From contig CM030704.1 of assembly GCA_017979445.1 (NCBI GenBank), positions 10,523,658 to 10,587,657 of the forward strand: a stretch of 64,000 bases of DNA, in the 5' to 3' direction. Made by a program: the position numbers and the translations under genes. Source of the stretch: Akebia trifoliata (Eukaryota; Streptophyta; Magnoliopsida; Ranunculales; Lardizabalaceae). The notes below the pieces were generated by a model. The model did not search any database, was not told where the DNA came from, and saw only the letters and a program-made list of their open reading frames with translations. This document shows, in pieces, positions 33,116 to 44,420 of this stretch (position 1 is its first letter; each line of letters opens with the position of its first letter).

Positions 33116-34039
33116 CTATTTCCCATTATCACTCTTGAAAACTTGTATGTTAGTTTGAAATTGAGTCTGCACCATATTGTAAAATTTTTTAAAAACGCAT
33201 TCGGCCTCTGATTTTTCTTTCAATAAATACACCCAGCAGAGTCGAGTATGATCATCCGTCAATGTGACGAGCCATCTCTTGTTAGAAGGTGTACTTATCT
33301 TATTAGGACCCCAAACATCACTGTGAATAATAGTGAAAGGTTTTGATGGTTTATATGGTTGTGAAGGAAAAGATGTACGGTGGTGTTTTGCAAATTCACA
33401 TATTTCACAATGAAACATAGATGGATCTTTATTGCCAAACAAATTAGTAAACAAATGTTTTAAATATTTGAAACTTGGATGATTTAATCTTAAATGCCAT
33501 AACATAATATTATTATTGGAATTAGAAATAGATTCAAAACAGGAACATATTTGTTGAGATTGTTGCCTTGATTCAGATCCATCATCAAGGAAGTAGAATC
33601 CTTTACTTTGTTTAGCACTGCCAATCATCCTCCCCGAGGTCAAATCCTGGAACATACAATGAGTTGGGAAAAAATTAGTTTGACAGTTTTGATCACGGGC
33701 TAGCTTACTGACAGACAAAAGATTACAGGAAAGTTTGGGAACGTGAAGAACATCATAAAGAGTGAGTGATGGAAATACTATAATAGAACCTTTTCCTGCA
33801 ATGACTGAAAGAAAGCTATCTACAATCTTAATTTTCTGATTACCTGCACAAGGATTATACGAAGAAAAAAGATTTGACAACCTTATCATATAATCGGTTG
33901 CACCTGAATCGATGATCCAGGTACGATCAGGGTTGACACCAATGAGAGCTACTTTCAGGTAATTACCTTTTTGAGTCAAAGAACAAGAAAGATTTTGCTG
34001 AGACTCGAGAAATTTGTACAATTGGTCTATCTGCTCCAT
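33116..34039 (-). pseudogene. Copia A protease and integrase N-terminal part
   Basis: A 307-codon frame. In order: the protease active site TWIIDSGATDYM (about residues 34-46), a protease flap-like part, the GAG-pre-integrase domain with H-x3-H (WHLRLNHPSFKYLKHLF) and paired cysteines (HCEICEFAKHHR), then the integrase core with IIHSDVWGP and TDDHTRLCWVYLLKEKSE, and the second Asp at FKSDNGK. The frame ends there because of a stop, so the catalytic triad is split. Confidence 0.88.
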
Positions 34040-34129
34040 GGTGAAAGGAAACGAACTTGAAGAAGACTGCTGCTCTTGATCTAGGACACTAGCCTGAAGT
34101 GCACGCCCCTCTCTACCAGACTTCTTTTT

Positions 34130-35000
34130 CTAGTTTTGAGGCTTGCCATGAATTTTCCAGCAAGTTTTTCATGTGTGCCACGGACGTTTGCAGTAATCGC
34201 ACCACAACCATTTAGAATGCTTACCATCCTTCTTCACTTCCTCCTGAAAATCCCGAGTTATAAGGGCAGAACTTTCTACTTCCGAGTTAGTAGTACTAGG
34301 AACAGATTTGTTAAGCATCACACTCTGCCGTGTTTCTTCTCTCCGAACATCTGAGAAGTCCTCACAAATTGTTGGCAGAGGAGTTTTCCCTAAAATTCGG
34401 TCTCGCACCTCGTCTAACTTTTTGTTAAGTCATGCCAAGAACATAAATACACGATTATTCTCCTGTCGTTTCATGAATCAGATACTATCATTCGCGCACT
34501 CCCAGACATCATCATAATAGAGGTCTAACTCCTGCCACGATATCATCAACTCGTTGTAGTAGGAGGTTAAATCTCGGTCACCCTGTTTCGCGTGCCAACG
34601 TTTGGATTTTAAACCAAAACTCTGCGAAGAATTTTTTAAATCGGAATACGTATCCCTGACTGCTTCCCAAACATTTTTGGCCATCGACAGGAACATGAAT
34701 GGCTTGCCAATTGCGGGTTCCATTGAGTTCACCAACTATGTAATAATCAAAGAATTTTCTGATATCCAGGTCTTGAGAGTCAAATCTACATCTACAGGTT
34801 TTCTCACTTCTCCTGTCAGATATCCAAGCTTCCCCTTGCCTTCTAAAATCAAACGAACGATTTGCGACCATTCCGTGTAGTTTTTTTCATTTAGATGGTG
34901 GATATTCAATTGGAACGAATTTGTAGACTCTTCCAAACCACTGAATGAAATGGAGGAGTTCAGGTTCGAACTTATGGTGTTTTCCCCTGACGCCGCTGAG
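34130..35000 (-). pseudogene. Copia A gag
   Basis: Frames 34936-34736, 34735-34478 and 34408-34169. N-terminal part NIHHLNEKNYTEWSQIVRLI, the usual copia gag opening; middle part KNVWEAVRDTYSDLKN and YYNELMISWQELDLY (UBN2-type gag); C-terminal zinc knuckle WCDYCKRPWHT, in which the last Cys falls beyond a stop. At least one frameshift and two stops. Confidence 0.82.
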
Positions 35001-35080
35001 TCCTTTCTGATCGCACTAGTTAAAGCTGTCTTCTACGGATTTTGGCCCGCCATAGGTAATCCCTAGTTCAGAACCTAGTG

Positions 35081-35091
35081 TTCTGATACCA
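35081..35091 (-). other. Copia A primer-binding site (tRNA-iMet type)
   Basis: TGGTATCAGAA on the minus strand abuts the 5' LTR; it matches the plant initiator tRNA-Met site TGGTATCAGAGC except at its end. Confidence 0.85.
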
Positions 35092-35341
35092 TGTAGAAAA
35101 ACTGAATTTATTGAGAATTCTTGGATGGTCATTACAAAGACCCTAATAGTGGTATTTATAGACCAACTATCCTATTACAAGAATAATCTAGAAAATCAAG
35201 AATAATCTATAATAATCAACCAACTATCCTATTGTAGAAGATTACAGGAATATTCTAGAAGGTCAAGATTGATCAAGAATAATCAAGAAGAATATCATAC
35301 TTTCCTGATTCTATGAGATCAGATTTCCTGATTCTCCTACA
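35092..35341 (-). repeat. Copia A 5' LTR
   Basis: 250 bp; partner of 30263-30512. Confidence 0.9.
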
Positions 35342-35346
35342 ATGAG

Positions 35347-36073
35347 TTCAAATGATTTTTTACTCATCACGTGTTGCTTCTATTTCCATCGATAAGAGTT
35401 GTCTTTAGATGTTTTTAGTTGATCAAATTTATAATTTGTACCTTTCCGAATTTATAAATTCTAAATAGTTGTATATTTATGAAATTACTGTAGAAATGTG
35501 TTTCTTCTTTTCACATGTATGATTGTGAGATGTTCAACAAATAATGGACTTCTATTTCCAAAACCTCATCTGTTTTCTTAGCTTGTTATAAGCACATTGA
35601 TCATCGAGTAATTCTATGAGTAAGTATCTCTTCCATGAAAATGCATTTGGTATTATTTATGTGGTTGATCATTGTAAGGAAATTGGTAACTGAGAATTTT
35701 CCATTATATTGTTGCAGCTCATATACCTTTATATCTGTACCTTGTCCTAAATACGACAAGCAAGACATGACCATTTGAGTATCGGAGGCTTACCAACTTG
35801 GGTGATATTGGTGTACTTGTAAAAGTACTTAATGTGATTTCTGATTTTATATTTCAAAAATTTATATATTCACTTTTATTTTACGCTTGACAACTATCTA
35901 AATTACTTGATCTCTAAAGCCATTTTTTACTTCAACAATTATATATGTATATATCCTTATCTAGGATATGTGACTGATTTTGCGTTTCATTTTCAATCGA
36001 GCAAACTTTTCAGCTTTGGAATGAATAAATCTAGTTTACTCTCGAAGTACTAGATCTTAAACTTGCGTTCCAG
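35347..36073. other. Unclassified AT-rich stretch
   Basis: No supported gene or repeat; one short plus-strand frame (35775-35840, reading RRLTNLGDIGVLVK) has a gene-like look but is preceded by a stop. Confidence 0.3.
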
Positions 36074-36181
36074 ATTGAAAAGATTGTAGAACTTAATGCT
36101 TCTAGTAGTATAGATGACCAGACATTGTGGAGAAAGATTAAATCAATTAAACCTAATGTTCACGTGGATACAGTCATGGAG
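36074..36181 (+). other. Candidate internal exon of an unrecognised gene
   Basis: 108 bases, exactly 36 codons, open in one frame: IEKIVELNASSSIDDQTLWR, then KIKSIKPNVHVDTVME. It is preceded by GCGTTCCAG and followed by GTATGAG, both acceptable splice signals, and is richer in GC than its flanks. I cannot name the protein. It may belong with the 5' exons at 27430-27870, with the transposons between them sitting in introns, but no intermediate exon is certain. Confidence 0.3.
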
Positions 36182-36204
36182 GTATGAGTAAACGATTCCA
36201 ATCT

Positions 36205-36450
36205 TTTAGTGAAGGGGATATGATCATGGCTTATTTGCATCAATTTTTTTAAAGTAGTACCTACTCAAAGCTCAACAAGAGGAAAGTTGGACTTCACAAG
36301 ATTTTAAAGAAGATTAATGATAACGCCAACAAATTGACTTGCCAGACCATATGGAGATTGATTTACCTTAATCATTTCAAATCTTTATCACTATCATTGA
36401 GGTGTTGATGAGTATGAAAATTCTCAGTTCTCACCAAGCAGATGATTGAT
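36205..36450 (+). pseudogene. Ty3/gypsy integrase C-terminal scrap
   Basis: Reads FSEGDMIMAYLHQF, then TYSKLNKRKVGLHKILKKIN and, one frame over, IDLPDHMEID. This is the conserved C-terminal integrase/tether region of plant gypsy elements, in the correct order. A stop, a small deletion and a frameshift are present. No LTR or other pol part was found nearby. Confidence 0.7.
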
Positions 36451-37041
36451 GTTAGAAATCATTTTACATTGGAATACTTGATTTGTTGGTAATGACGATG
36501 AGGAAAAGATAGGATATGGTTTGATTATGAGGAGTTGCCAATGAAGTATCCAAAGTCGTTGGAGGTGTATAACAGGATAAACTCAATGGGAAGATCTTTC
36601 CAAGGAGAAAGGATTCATACAAATACATTGCAAAAGGATAGTCTTCAATCTGAAAAGAGGGATAACAAGAAGAAAAGGATGGCTTCACTAAATTCTCAAT
36701 CAAGCACAATTAAGAGATTGGGGTTCAATAAGAAACTTATAACTCAAGATCTGAATGTTGGATTGATTTGATATTTTTATATATCATAGTAAGAATTTAT
36801 TATTAGGGCTCAAATATCATATAGATCAAAGAAGAGGAAATGCATCATCTTGAGGTTAAACGATTGTTGGATTTTATCGACTTTTAGAATTGTTGAGAGT
36901 TTGTGAGGAATGTTGAGGTCTCTTTCTCCCAAGGTAAGGTAATAGAGGTCCAGACTTTTCTATTTATTAAAAATAAATGTGTTATTATATTAAACTCATT
37001 GAGAGTAGTTTCTTATTTAGTTATGGGGACCTTCCATATAT
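36451..37041. other. Unclassified spacer
   Basis: Possibly the tail of the gypsy relic; the overlapping open frames at 36464-36709 (minus) and 36535-36771 (plus) have no recognisable motif. Confidence 0.3.
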
Positions 37042-37046
37042 GTCTT
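37042..37046. repeat. Target-site duplication of copia B, left copy (GTCTT)
   Basis: Identical to 43017-43021 on the other side of the element. Confidence 0.85.
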
Positions 37047-37163
37047 TGTTAAAATAAGTCTAGATGTCCTTTTTGGTCTTTTTACCTACTTAGATAATGT
37101 AAACACTTTAAAACCTAATTAGGGCTAATTATAATGATAATTTCTTTCTCTCAACTTTTAACT
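37047..37163 (+). repeat. Copia B 5' LTR (117 bp)
   Basis: Starts TGTTAAAATAAGTCTAG; the end is fixed by the target duplication of the right LTR and by the primer-binding site that follows. Confidence 0.88.
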
Positions 37164-37176
37164 TGGTTTCAGAGCG
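37164..37176 (+). other. Copia B primer-binding site (tRNA-iMet type)
   Basis: TGGTTTCAGAGCG, one mismatch from the initiator tRNA-Met site, directly after the LTR. Confidence 0.85.
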
Positions 37177-37379
37177 TGCGATCTGAATCTCTATCGAAAT
37201 CCTTCTTCTTCCACTACAAACTCAATAGGCTCATTCTTCTCTACATCACTCGTCTTCAACCCATATCACCCCTACGGGGGTTCTTTCTTGTTGCAAACCC
37301 CATGCGATAGGGAGTTAACTTGGGATACCCACAGCAACAATGCTGTTTAGGGACTACGACACCTATGGTGGCTGTATCT

Positions 37380-37640
37380 CAGCCTTGTGACACCCCTGGT
37401 GGCTGTAGTGAAGTCGTGCAACGCCCCTGGTGGCTGTAGTGAAGTCGTGCAACGCCCCTGGTGGCTGTAGTGAAGTCGTGCAACACCCCTGGTGGCTGTA
37501 GTGAAGTCGTGCAACACCCCTAGTGGCTGTAGTGAGGTCGTGCAACACCTACGGTGGTTGTAGTGAAGTCGTGCAACACCCCTGGTGGCTGTAGTGAAGT
37601 CGTGCGACACCCCTAGTGGCTGTAGTGAAGTAGTGCGACA
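37380..37640. repeat. 31 bp minisatellite in the copia B leader
   Basis: About eight units of GGTGGCTGTAGTGAAGTCGT + GCAACACCCCT, stepping by 31 bases from 37398 to 37615; looser copies continue to about 37815. It lies between the primer-binding site and the gag start. The minus-strand open frames here (37347-37757, 37363-37548) follow from the repeat and are not genes. Confidence 0.92.
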
Positions 37641-38046
37641 TTTACAATCACCGCAGGTGATTTGTTTAAGTGTTTTCAACACAACAGGTGGTTGTTCTGC
37701 TTCGTGCGACACAGTTGGTGGCTGTCTGAGCCCTACAACCGTAGCAGGTAGTTGCATCTTCAGTAAATGACACTAGTAAGTTGTTGTTCTGACCTGTGCG
37801 ACACAGTAGGTGGCTGTGTTTTAATTTTTTGATTTTTGTAGTGGTTATATGAGGGTGTCGGCAGTGTTTTTAAACACCTACGAAGTTTTTCGATCATATC
37901 AGGGTGCTGTTTGAGGCTGTTCTCCTACTTATCTTGCTCATTGATTACCTATACTTGCAGTAATGATTACTTGGATCACCCACAACAGTGCTTAATTTGT
38001 GCCCTCATTTTCTTGAACTCTCTTCAAACCAAAGTACTCGGATTAT

Positions 38047-39068
38047 TTGATGGCCTCTGAGTCATCCTCTTCCTCGATCACTGGTATCAATAATGGATCG
38101 AGTGGTTTTTCGTCTCATTCAACCGACTTTCCCGGCATTCAAATCACTACCGTGAGATTAGATGGTCCTAACTATTTTCTTTGGGCACGATCGGTTGAAA
38201 TGTTCATTAGTGGAAAAGGAAAGATCGGTTACCTCACAAGGGCGGACAAACAACCTACACAGACCGACATTTCTTACTCTCAGTGGTTTGCTAATGATTC
38301 TATGGTCCGTTCTTGGCTGGTTTCATCTATGCAACCACACATTGCAGCTGGTTTTATGTTTTCCTCGACAGCAAAACAGATATGAGATTCCGCAAAGAGT
38401 ATTTACTCGCAGCGACAAAACAATGTCCAGATTTTTAACCTAGAGTGTGAGATTTCTCGTCTCTTGTAGGGTGACTCTTTTGTTACTACCTATATATTAC
38501 AACTATGTGCTCGATTTGAAGAGTTAACATTTTATTCTTCGTACTACGCTTGGAAAGACCCTTTTGATGAGACATTGTATGCGTCAATTCTAAACAATAA
38601 TCGGGTTTTTCAGTTTCTAGCGGGTCTCCGGGATGAGTTTGAATATGCGAGAGTTCATCTATTAGGTATGGATCCTTTTCCGTCCTTCCAAACTGCATAT
38701 TCTTATGTCTTGGCTGATGAGAGTCGTCGTGGCGCTGTCTTTCATCTTTTTTCAGGAGATCACTCCGCTATACTTGCTCACCTACCTTTTCCACAGCCCT
38801 CCATTGGCTCTTTGCTTACTCATCAGTGACATAAGTGTGATCATTGTGGAAAGTTGGGTCATGTGAAGGCTGGGTGTTATGCACTTCATGGTCGTCCTAA
38901 TCAGAACCGTCAACAGTCTCAACGATCTTCAGCTCAAGTAATCTTTCAACAGACAATTGATTTAACACATCCTTTAACTACTACTTCCTCATTGGAGTCG
39001 GTATCTCTATCCCAAGTCGAGCTTGACAAGTTTAGAAAATTCTTCAATCAAATGGAGACCTCATTTTA
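38047..39068 (+). pseudogene. Copia B gag
   Basis: Starts at ATG 38047 or the next codon, with a Ser-rich opening (ASESSSSSITGINNGSSG), then RLDGPNYFLWARSVEMFISG, the copia gag signature, and later FLAGLRDEFEYARVHLLGMD. The zinc knuckle KCDHCGKLGHVKAGC (about 38831-38878) is intact with C-x2-C-x4-H-x4-C spacing. Stops at about 38383 and 38468, and another before the knuckle, break the frame. Confidence 0.85.
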
Positions 39069-39079
39069 GTCAGTTTCTA

Positions 39080-39885
39080 CCTTTGCTCACTCAGGTACCT
39101 TTGTATCTGCTCACAGTGTTTCCACCATTTTTTCACCATGGATCATTGATTCTGGTGCTTCAGATAACATGACCAATACGTCTTATTTTTTTCAAACTTA
39201 TAGTGTTTGTTCTGGTCATCGCAAGGTTCGCGTGGCCGATGGTTCTTTGTCTTTTATAGCTGGTCAAGGTCATTTTCCTGTTATATCTTCGTTATCCCTA
39301 CATAACACACTTCATGTTCCTCAACTTACTACTAACATTATATCTGTCAGTAGTCTTACTAAAAATTTAAACTGCAGTGTAACCTTTTATCCCTCTCATT
39401 GTGTCTTTCAGGATCTAGGGTCGAAGAGGACGATTGGAACTGGACGTGAAGTGAATGGATTGTATCTCTTAGACGTACCCGGTTCACCTAATACCCATTC
39501 TGTTTTTCAACTTAGTAGTAGTAGTCAGTCTAATAAGGCTCTTGTAATATGTTGGCACTTACGCTTAGACCATATTTCTTTTGGTTATTTGAAACACATC
39601 TTCCCGACTTTATTTAATAATAATAAGTTGCTTGATTTTTCTTGTGAAACTTGTCAATTAGCTAAACATGTACGTTCGTCTTATCTCGTTAGTATGAATA
39701 CTACTGCACCTGCTTTGTTTGACTTAATTCATTCAGATGTGTGGGGTCCTTCCCCAGTCATATCCACTCTTGGTTTTCGCTATTTTATTTTATTTATCGA
39801 TGACCATATTCGTACTACTTGGGTTTATCTTATGAAACACAAGAGTGAAGTTTGTGGGATCTTCAAGTAATTTCTTGCTATGGTC
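39080..39885 (+). pseudogene. Copia B protease and integrase start
   Basis: Protease active site WIIDSGASDNM near 39140, then the pre-integrase zinc domain WHLRLDHISFGYLKHIF with FSCETCQLAKHVR, and the integrase core opening LIHSDVWGPSPVIST and FIDDHIRTTWVYLMKHKSEV. The frame is open for 233 codons (39169-39870) and ends in a stop just before the duplicated segment. Confidence 0.88.
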
Positions 39886-39886
39886 A

Positions 39887-41076
39887 AAATCCAGTTCGGT
39901 CGTACAGTCAAAACCTTCCGTTTTGATCATGGAACTGAGTACACCTATAGTGAGGTATTCAAACTTTGTTTAGAGTCTGGCATTGAGCATCAAATGTCTA
40001 ATGTAAAGACACCTCAACAAAATGGTCGTTCAAAACGAAAAAATCATCATATTCTAGAGTTAGCTTGTGCCATCTCTATTGGTATGAACGTGCCACAATC
40101 CTATTGGGCCGATGCAGTTCTTACTGTTGTATATCTTATTAATCGAACCCCCTGCCGAGCTCTTCAATTTGCCACGCCTCTCTCTCAGTCCTATCCGGAT
40201 TGTCCCATGTTTTCCCTATCTCCGCGTGTGTTTGGGTGCGTATGTTTTGTTTAAATTCTTGACCAAACTTGTACTAAACTTGACCCTAAGGCTGTAAAAT
40301 GTATTTTTTTGGGTTATTCCTCTACCCAGAAAGGTTGTCGTTGTTACCATCCTCCTTCTCGACGACGTTTCATTTCTCGGGATGTTTCATTTTTTGAGTA
40401 TACCCCATACTACAATGGGTCCGTTGGCATTCAATCTGAGTGGTTTCCCCTAGACTCTTCTGATGATCCTATGCTTGTTCCAAATCCAGTTCGGTCGTAC
40501 AGTCAAAACCTTCCGTTTTGATCATGGAACTGAGTACACCTATAGTGAGGTCTTCAAACTTTGTTTAGAGTCTGGCATTGAGCATCAAATGTCTAATGTT
40601 AAGACACCTCAACAAAATGGTCATTCAAAACGAAAAAATCATCATATTCTAGAGTTAGCCTGTGCCATCTCTATTGGTATGAACGTGTCACAATCCTATT
40701 GGGCCGATGCAGTTCTTACTGTTGTATATCTTATTAATCGAACCCCCTGCCGAGCTCTTCAATTTGCCACGCCTCTCTCTCAGTCCTATCCGGATTGTCC
40801 CATGTTTTCCCTATCTCCGCGTGTGTTTGGGTGCGTATGTTTTATTCAAATTCTTGACGAAACTTGTACTAAACTTGATCCTAAGGCTGTAAAATGTATT
40901 TTTTTGGGTTATTCCTCTACCCAGAAAGGTTATCGTTGTTACCATCCTCCTTTTCGACGACGTTTCATTTCTCGGGATGTTTCATTTTTTGAGTATACCC
41001 CATACTACAATGGGTCCGTTGGCATTCAATCTGAGTGGTTTCCCCTAGACTCTCCTGATGATCCTATGCTTGTTCC
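39887..41076 (+). repeat. 595 bp tandem duplication in the copia B integrase
   Basis: 39887-40481 and 40482-41076 are about 98% identical: I count 12 differences. The segment runs from FGRTVKTFRFDHGTEYTYSE through KTPQQNG (the third catalytic acid region) to the linker FPLDS. 595 is not a multiple of three, so the copy junction changes frame. The left copy has an in-frame stop after GCVCFV that the right copy lacks (GCVCFIQILDE). Confidence 0.92.
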
Positions 41077-41320
41077 CTTTCCTCTTCCATTACCTGTTCT
41101 TCCCTCTCCACCCTCTGTTAGTTTATCAATTCTCCCCTACAGGTTTACTCTCGGTGTCTACGTGATACTACCATTACTTCTATGCCAGATCAGCTCGCTT
41201 CCAACTCCGTCTCCTTCTGTTCCCTGTGATGATCGTCACATTGCCACTCGTAAGGGTAAGCGCACTTGTACTTATCTTATTTATAATTATGTTTCTGATT
41301 CTGCACTCTCACCCTCCTAA
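40463..41320 (+). pseudogene. Copia B integrase C-terminal part (right copy) and linker
   Basis: A 285-codon frame. Carries KTPQQNGHSKRKNHHILELA, LINRTPCRALQF, RVFGCVCFIQ and KCIFLGYSSTQKGYRCYHP, all standard copia integrase landmarks, then a Pro/Ser-rich linker and the reverse-transcriptase entry region. Confidence 0.85.
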
Positions 41321-41339
41321 CGGAGTTTTCTTGCTTTTG

Positions 41340-42090
41340 TTTTCGCTATTTCTCTTCCTACTATTATTGCAGATGCTCTTATCCATCTTGAGTGGCAAGC
41401 AGCTATGATTGATGAGTTGACTGTTCTTGACAAGACTCAGACTTGGAAAATTGTTCCTCTCCCACCTGAAAGGAAAGCTGTGGGATATCGCTGGGTTTTT
41501 ACTCTTAAGCATAATCTGGATGGTTCTATTGCTCGTTATAAGGCTCGTCTGGTGGCCAAGGGTTATGCTCAGACTTATGGGATTTTGATTATCAGGAGAC
41601 ATTTGCTCCGGTTGCCAGGATGACCACCAGTCGTGTTCTCCTTTCTCTTGTCGCTATTCAAGGCTGGCCTCTCTATCAGTTAGATGTCAATAATGCATTT
41701 CTAAATGGTGATCTACAGGAAGAAGTGTATATGGTCCAACCTCCTGGTTTTCTTTTATCAGCTTCTCCTACCCGTGTCTGTCGTCTTCGTCATTCGCTTT
41801 ATGGACTAAAGTAGTTCTCTCGCGCATGGTTTGAGCGCTTTAATATGGTCATGCATCAGTTTGGATTCCATCAGAGCTCTGCTGATCACACTCTATTTCT
41901 GTGTCACTCCCAGGGTAAAACTGTTGCTCTGATTGTTTATGTGGATGATATTGTTCTTACTGAAGATGATGATGATGGCATTATCGAGGTAAAAACTTAC
42001 TTAAGCCGTCAATTTGAGATTAAGGACCTTAGCAATCTTTGCTATTTTTTTGGTATTGAGGTTGTCCCAATCCCGGTTTGATATATTTAT
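41340..42090 (+). pseudogene. Copia B reverse transcriptase
   Basis: In pieces: [67 protein letters not shown], the catalytic LIVYVDDIVLTEDD (about 41935) and FEIKDLSNLCYFFGIEV. Frameshifts near 41590 and 42060 and a stop near 41813. Confidence 0.88.
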
Positions 42091-42907
42091 TTCTCAACGC
42101 AAGTATGTTTTGGATTTACTAAATGACTCCGGTCAGCTTGGTTCTCATCCCGCTGATACTCCTATTGAGCAGAATCATAGGTTGGCTGATTCTGAGGGGG
42201 AGTGTGTGTCGGATATTGGTCAGTATCAACGTCTTGTGGGAAAATTGATCAATTTGTCTATGACTCGTCCTGACATTGCCTATGCTGTTAGTGTTATAAG
42301 TCAGTTTATGCACTCGCCTCGAACATCTCATCTTACTGTAGTTTATAGTATTCTTAGATATCTTAGGGGATGTCCTGGTTGAGGTATTTTGTTCAGTAAT
42401 CATGGTCATCTTCGTGTTGAGGCATGGACAGATGCAGATTATGCTGGTTTAGTGACTGATAGACGGTCTACTTCTGCGTAGTGTACTAAAGTTGGTGGCA
42501 ACTTAGTAACATGACGCAGTAAGAAGCAGGATGTGGTTTCTCGGTCGAGGGCTGAGTCAGAATACAGAGTTATGGCACTTGGAGTATGTGAGTTGTTGTG
42601 GCTCAAGATCTTACTAGCTGACTTGTGTCTTCTGGTGCCAGTCCCATTCTTACTATATTGTGATAATAAATCAGCTATTAACATAGCAGCAAATCCGGTT
42701 CAGCATGACAGAACGAAGCATATCGAAGTTGATCGTCATTTCATCAGAGAAAAAATTGTTTCTGGACAGATTTGTACTCCTTTTATTCCTACATCTCAAC
42801 AACTCGCTGATGTTCTTACTAAAGGTGTAAGCAAAACCACCTTTGAAGGCATCCTGTCCAAGTTGGGCGTATTGATATCCACATACCAACTTGAGGGGGA
42901 GTGTTAA
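42091..42907 (+). pseudogene. Copia B RNase H region
   Basis: Begins with FISQRKYVLDLLNDSG and RLVGKLINLSMTRPDIAYAV, then EAWTDADYAGLVTDRRSTSA, SRSRAESEYRVMALGVCELL and LYCDNKSAINIAANPVQHDR. It ends STYQLEGEC within a few bases of the 3' LTR. Stops at 42380, 42479 and 42512. Confidence 0.88.
42891..42901 (+). other. Copia B polypurine tract
   Basis: TTGAGGGGGAG immediately before TGTTAAAATA of the 3' LTR. Confidence 0.88.
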
Positions 42908-43016
42908 AATAAGTCTAGATGTCCTTTTTGGTCTTTTTACCTACTTAGATAATGTAAACACTTTAAAGTCTAATTAGGGCTAATTATAATGATAATCTCT
43001 CTCTCAACTTTTAATT
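42902..43016 (+). repeat. Copia B 3' LTR (115 bp)
   Basis: Matches 37047-37163 with few differences and is followed by GTCTT at 43017-43021. Confidence 0.9.
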
Positions 43017-43049
43017 GTCTTGCATGTGGGCTCTCTTGTGAATCTTTTA

Positions 43050-44420
43050 GATCATGGGTGGGATCTTGAGTTGAATCTTCTGCACAATCCCTCAAGTTGG
43101 GTTGGAATTCTACCAAGCACCCAATTTTATTCATAAGTCCTCAAAAGTTCTTACTGACAATCATTTGTAAGTATGCCAACAAGTTGATTGGTGGAAGAAA
43201 CATAATATGTAACAAAAGAACCAAGTGCTAGTGTTTCCCATTCAAAATGATTACCAATCTCTATATGCAATGCTGAGATGTTATCACAAAACAAGGTGGG
43301 AGGTTGTGATGGGCAAATATCGATGTTTCACAATATGAAAGACATTCAAATAATTTCAGCAATTGTTGAGGCTAAAGTGTGATATTGGGTCTCTATAGTG
43401 GATTGGGCTAATGTTTGTTGTTTTTGGTACTCCACAAGATATTCCCACCATGATATGTAAAAATTCCCGTGGTGAAACACCTTGTGATTGGGCAGCCAGC
43501 CAAGTCTACATAAGAAAACCCATATTGAACAAAAGATTAGGTGGTAAGTGACAAATAACATGATGGATAATATCATGAATGTAACATAGGATTCTTTTGA
43601 CCATTTGAAAATAGCCATAGGTTAGATTTTGCATAAAGGGAAACATAATTCACACTGTGAGACATTGGGTTGAGTGTATGTTAAACAACACAGACCTTCA
43701 ACAATTCTTCTATAAAATTGAAAGAGATCATAAAAGCATATTTACTTTGGCTTAAGAATAAACCTTCAAAAAATTGATGAATTTCTATATACAAAAAGTA
43801 ATGCAAGAACCCAATAGTGAATTCTTGATGGTGATGATAAATGAATCATTGAAGAAATGAGCAATTATCACCAATCAACATAACAACATTAACATAAAGT
43901 AATAATAAAATGGTTCCCTAAAAATGATGACAGATAAAAAAGATGAATCAGCCAAACTGCAAAAAATCCATAGTAAGAAGGAATGAGCTTAATCTATCAA
44001 ATCAAGCATGTGGAGCTTTTTCTAAGTCCATATGAGGCTCGCTTAAGCTTACATAAATGATTGGTCAGTTTGTATCCCTAAAGTTGGGTGGTTGATCCAT
44101 ATATACAAGTTCATTAATATGTCCATGCAGAAAATTGTTTTTAACATCTAATTGACGAATGTCTCAGTTTTTCACTAGAGCCACCATAAGAAAATTCTGT
44201 ATGATGGCCGGTTTTATTACAAGAGAAAATGTTTAATAGAAGTCAACTCCAAGGACTTGAGTAAACCTTTTTGCAACTAGTCGGGCCTTAGGTATTTCAA
44301 GAAATACTTTTTAGTCAAGCTTAGTTTTAAATACCAACTTGCACCCGTACACCGTTCATGTTGGGTGTTCTAGGGATCAAATCCCATGTGTCATTCTAGT
44401 GAAGATCTTTAATTTCTTCT
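43050..44420 (-). pseudogene. Old copia pol relic (RNase H and reverse transcriptase)
   Basis: On the minus strand, from right to left: RLVAKRFTQVLGVDF, then [20 protein letters not shown] (about 44090-44160), then RLGWLPNHKVFHHGNFYISW and STIETQYHTLASTIAEI (43618-43346). These are decayed copia reverse-transcriptase and RNase H signatures, with stops throughout. No LTRs or duplications could be matched, so it is much older than copia A and B. Confidence 0.75.

Larger units (their letters stand above)
30263..35341 (-). mobile_element. Ty1/copia retrotransposon A, full length, inactivated
   Basis: 5079 bp on the minus strand, with two 250 bp LTRs (TGTAG...CTACA), a primer-binding site of the initiator tRNA-Met type and a polypurine tract. 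The flanks ATAAG (30258-30262) and ATGAG (35342-35346) agree in four of five bases. Order in element sense is gag, protease, integrase, reverse transcriptase, RNase H, the copia order. Several stops and frameshifts break the polyprotein. Confidence 0.9.
37047..43016 (+). mobile_element. Ty1/copia retrotransposon B with very short LTRs
   Basis: 5970 bp on the plus strand, flanked by perfect GTCTT duplications. LTRs are only 117 and 115 bp (TGTTAAAATAAG...CAACTTTTAAYT). The primer-binding site follows the 5' LTR at 37164; the purine tract TTGAGGGGGAG precedes the 3' LTR. gag, protease, integrase, reverse transcriptase and RNase H are all present in order but interrupted by stops. Two unusual parts: a 31 bp minisatellite in the leader and a 595 bp tandem duplication in integrase. 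LTR divergence (about 4 substitutions plus one indel) points to a moderate age. Confidence 0.92.

Noticed and set aside
37347..37757. Repetitive frame with TTATRGVARLHYS units (minus)
   Set aside because: Product of the 31 bp minisatellite in the copia B leader.
40463..41320. Second, separate copia element
   Set aside because: It is a 595 bp internal duplication of copia B; there is no extra LTR, gag or protease.
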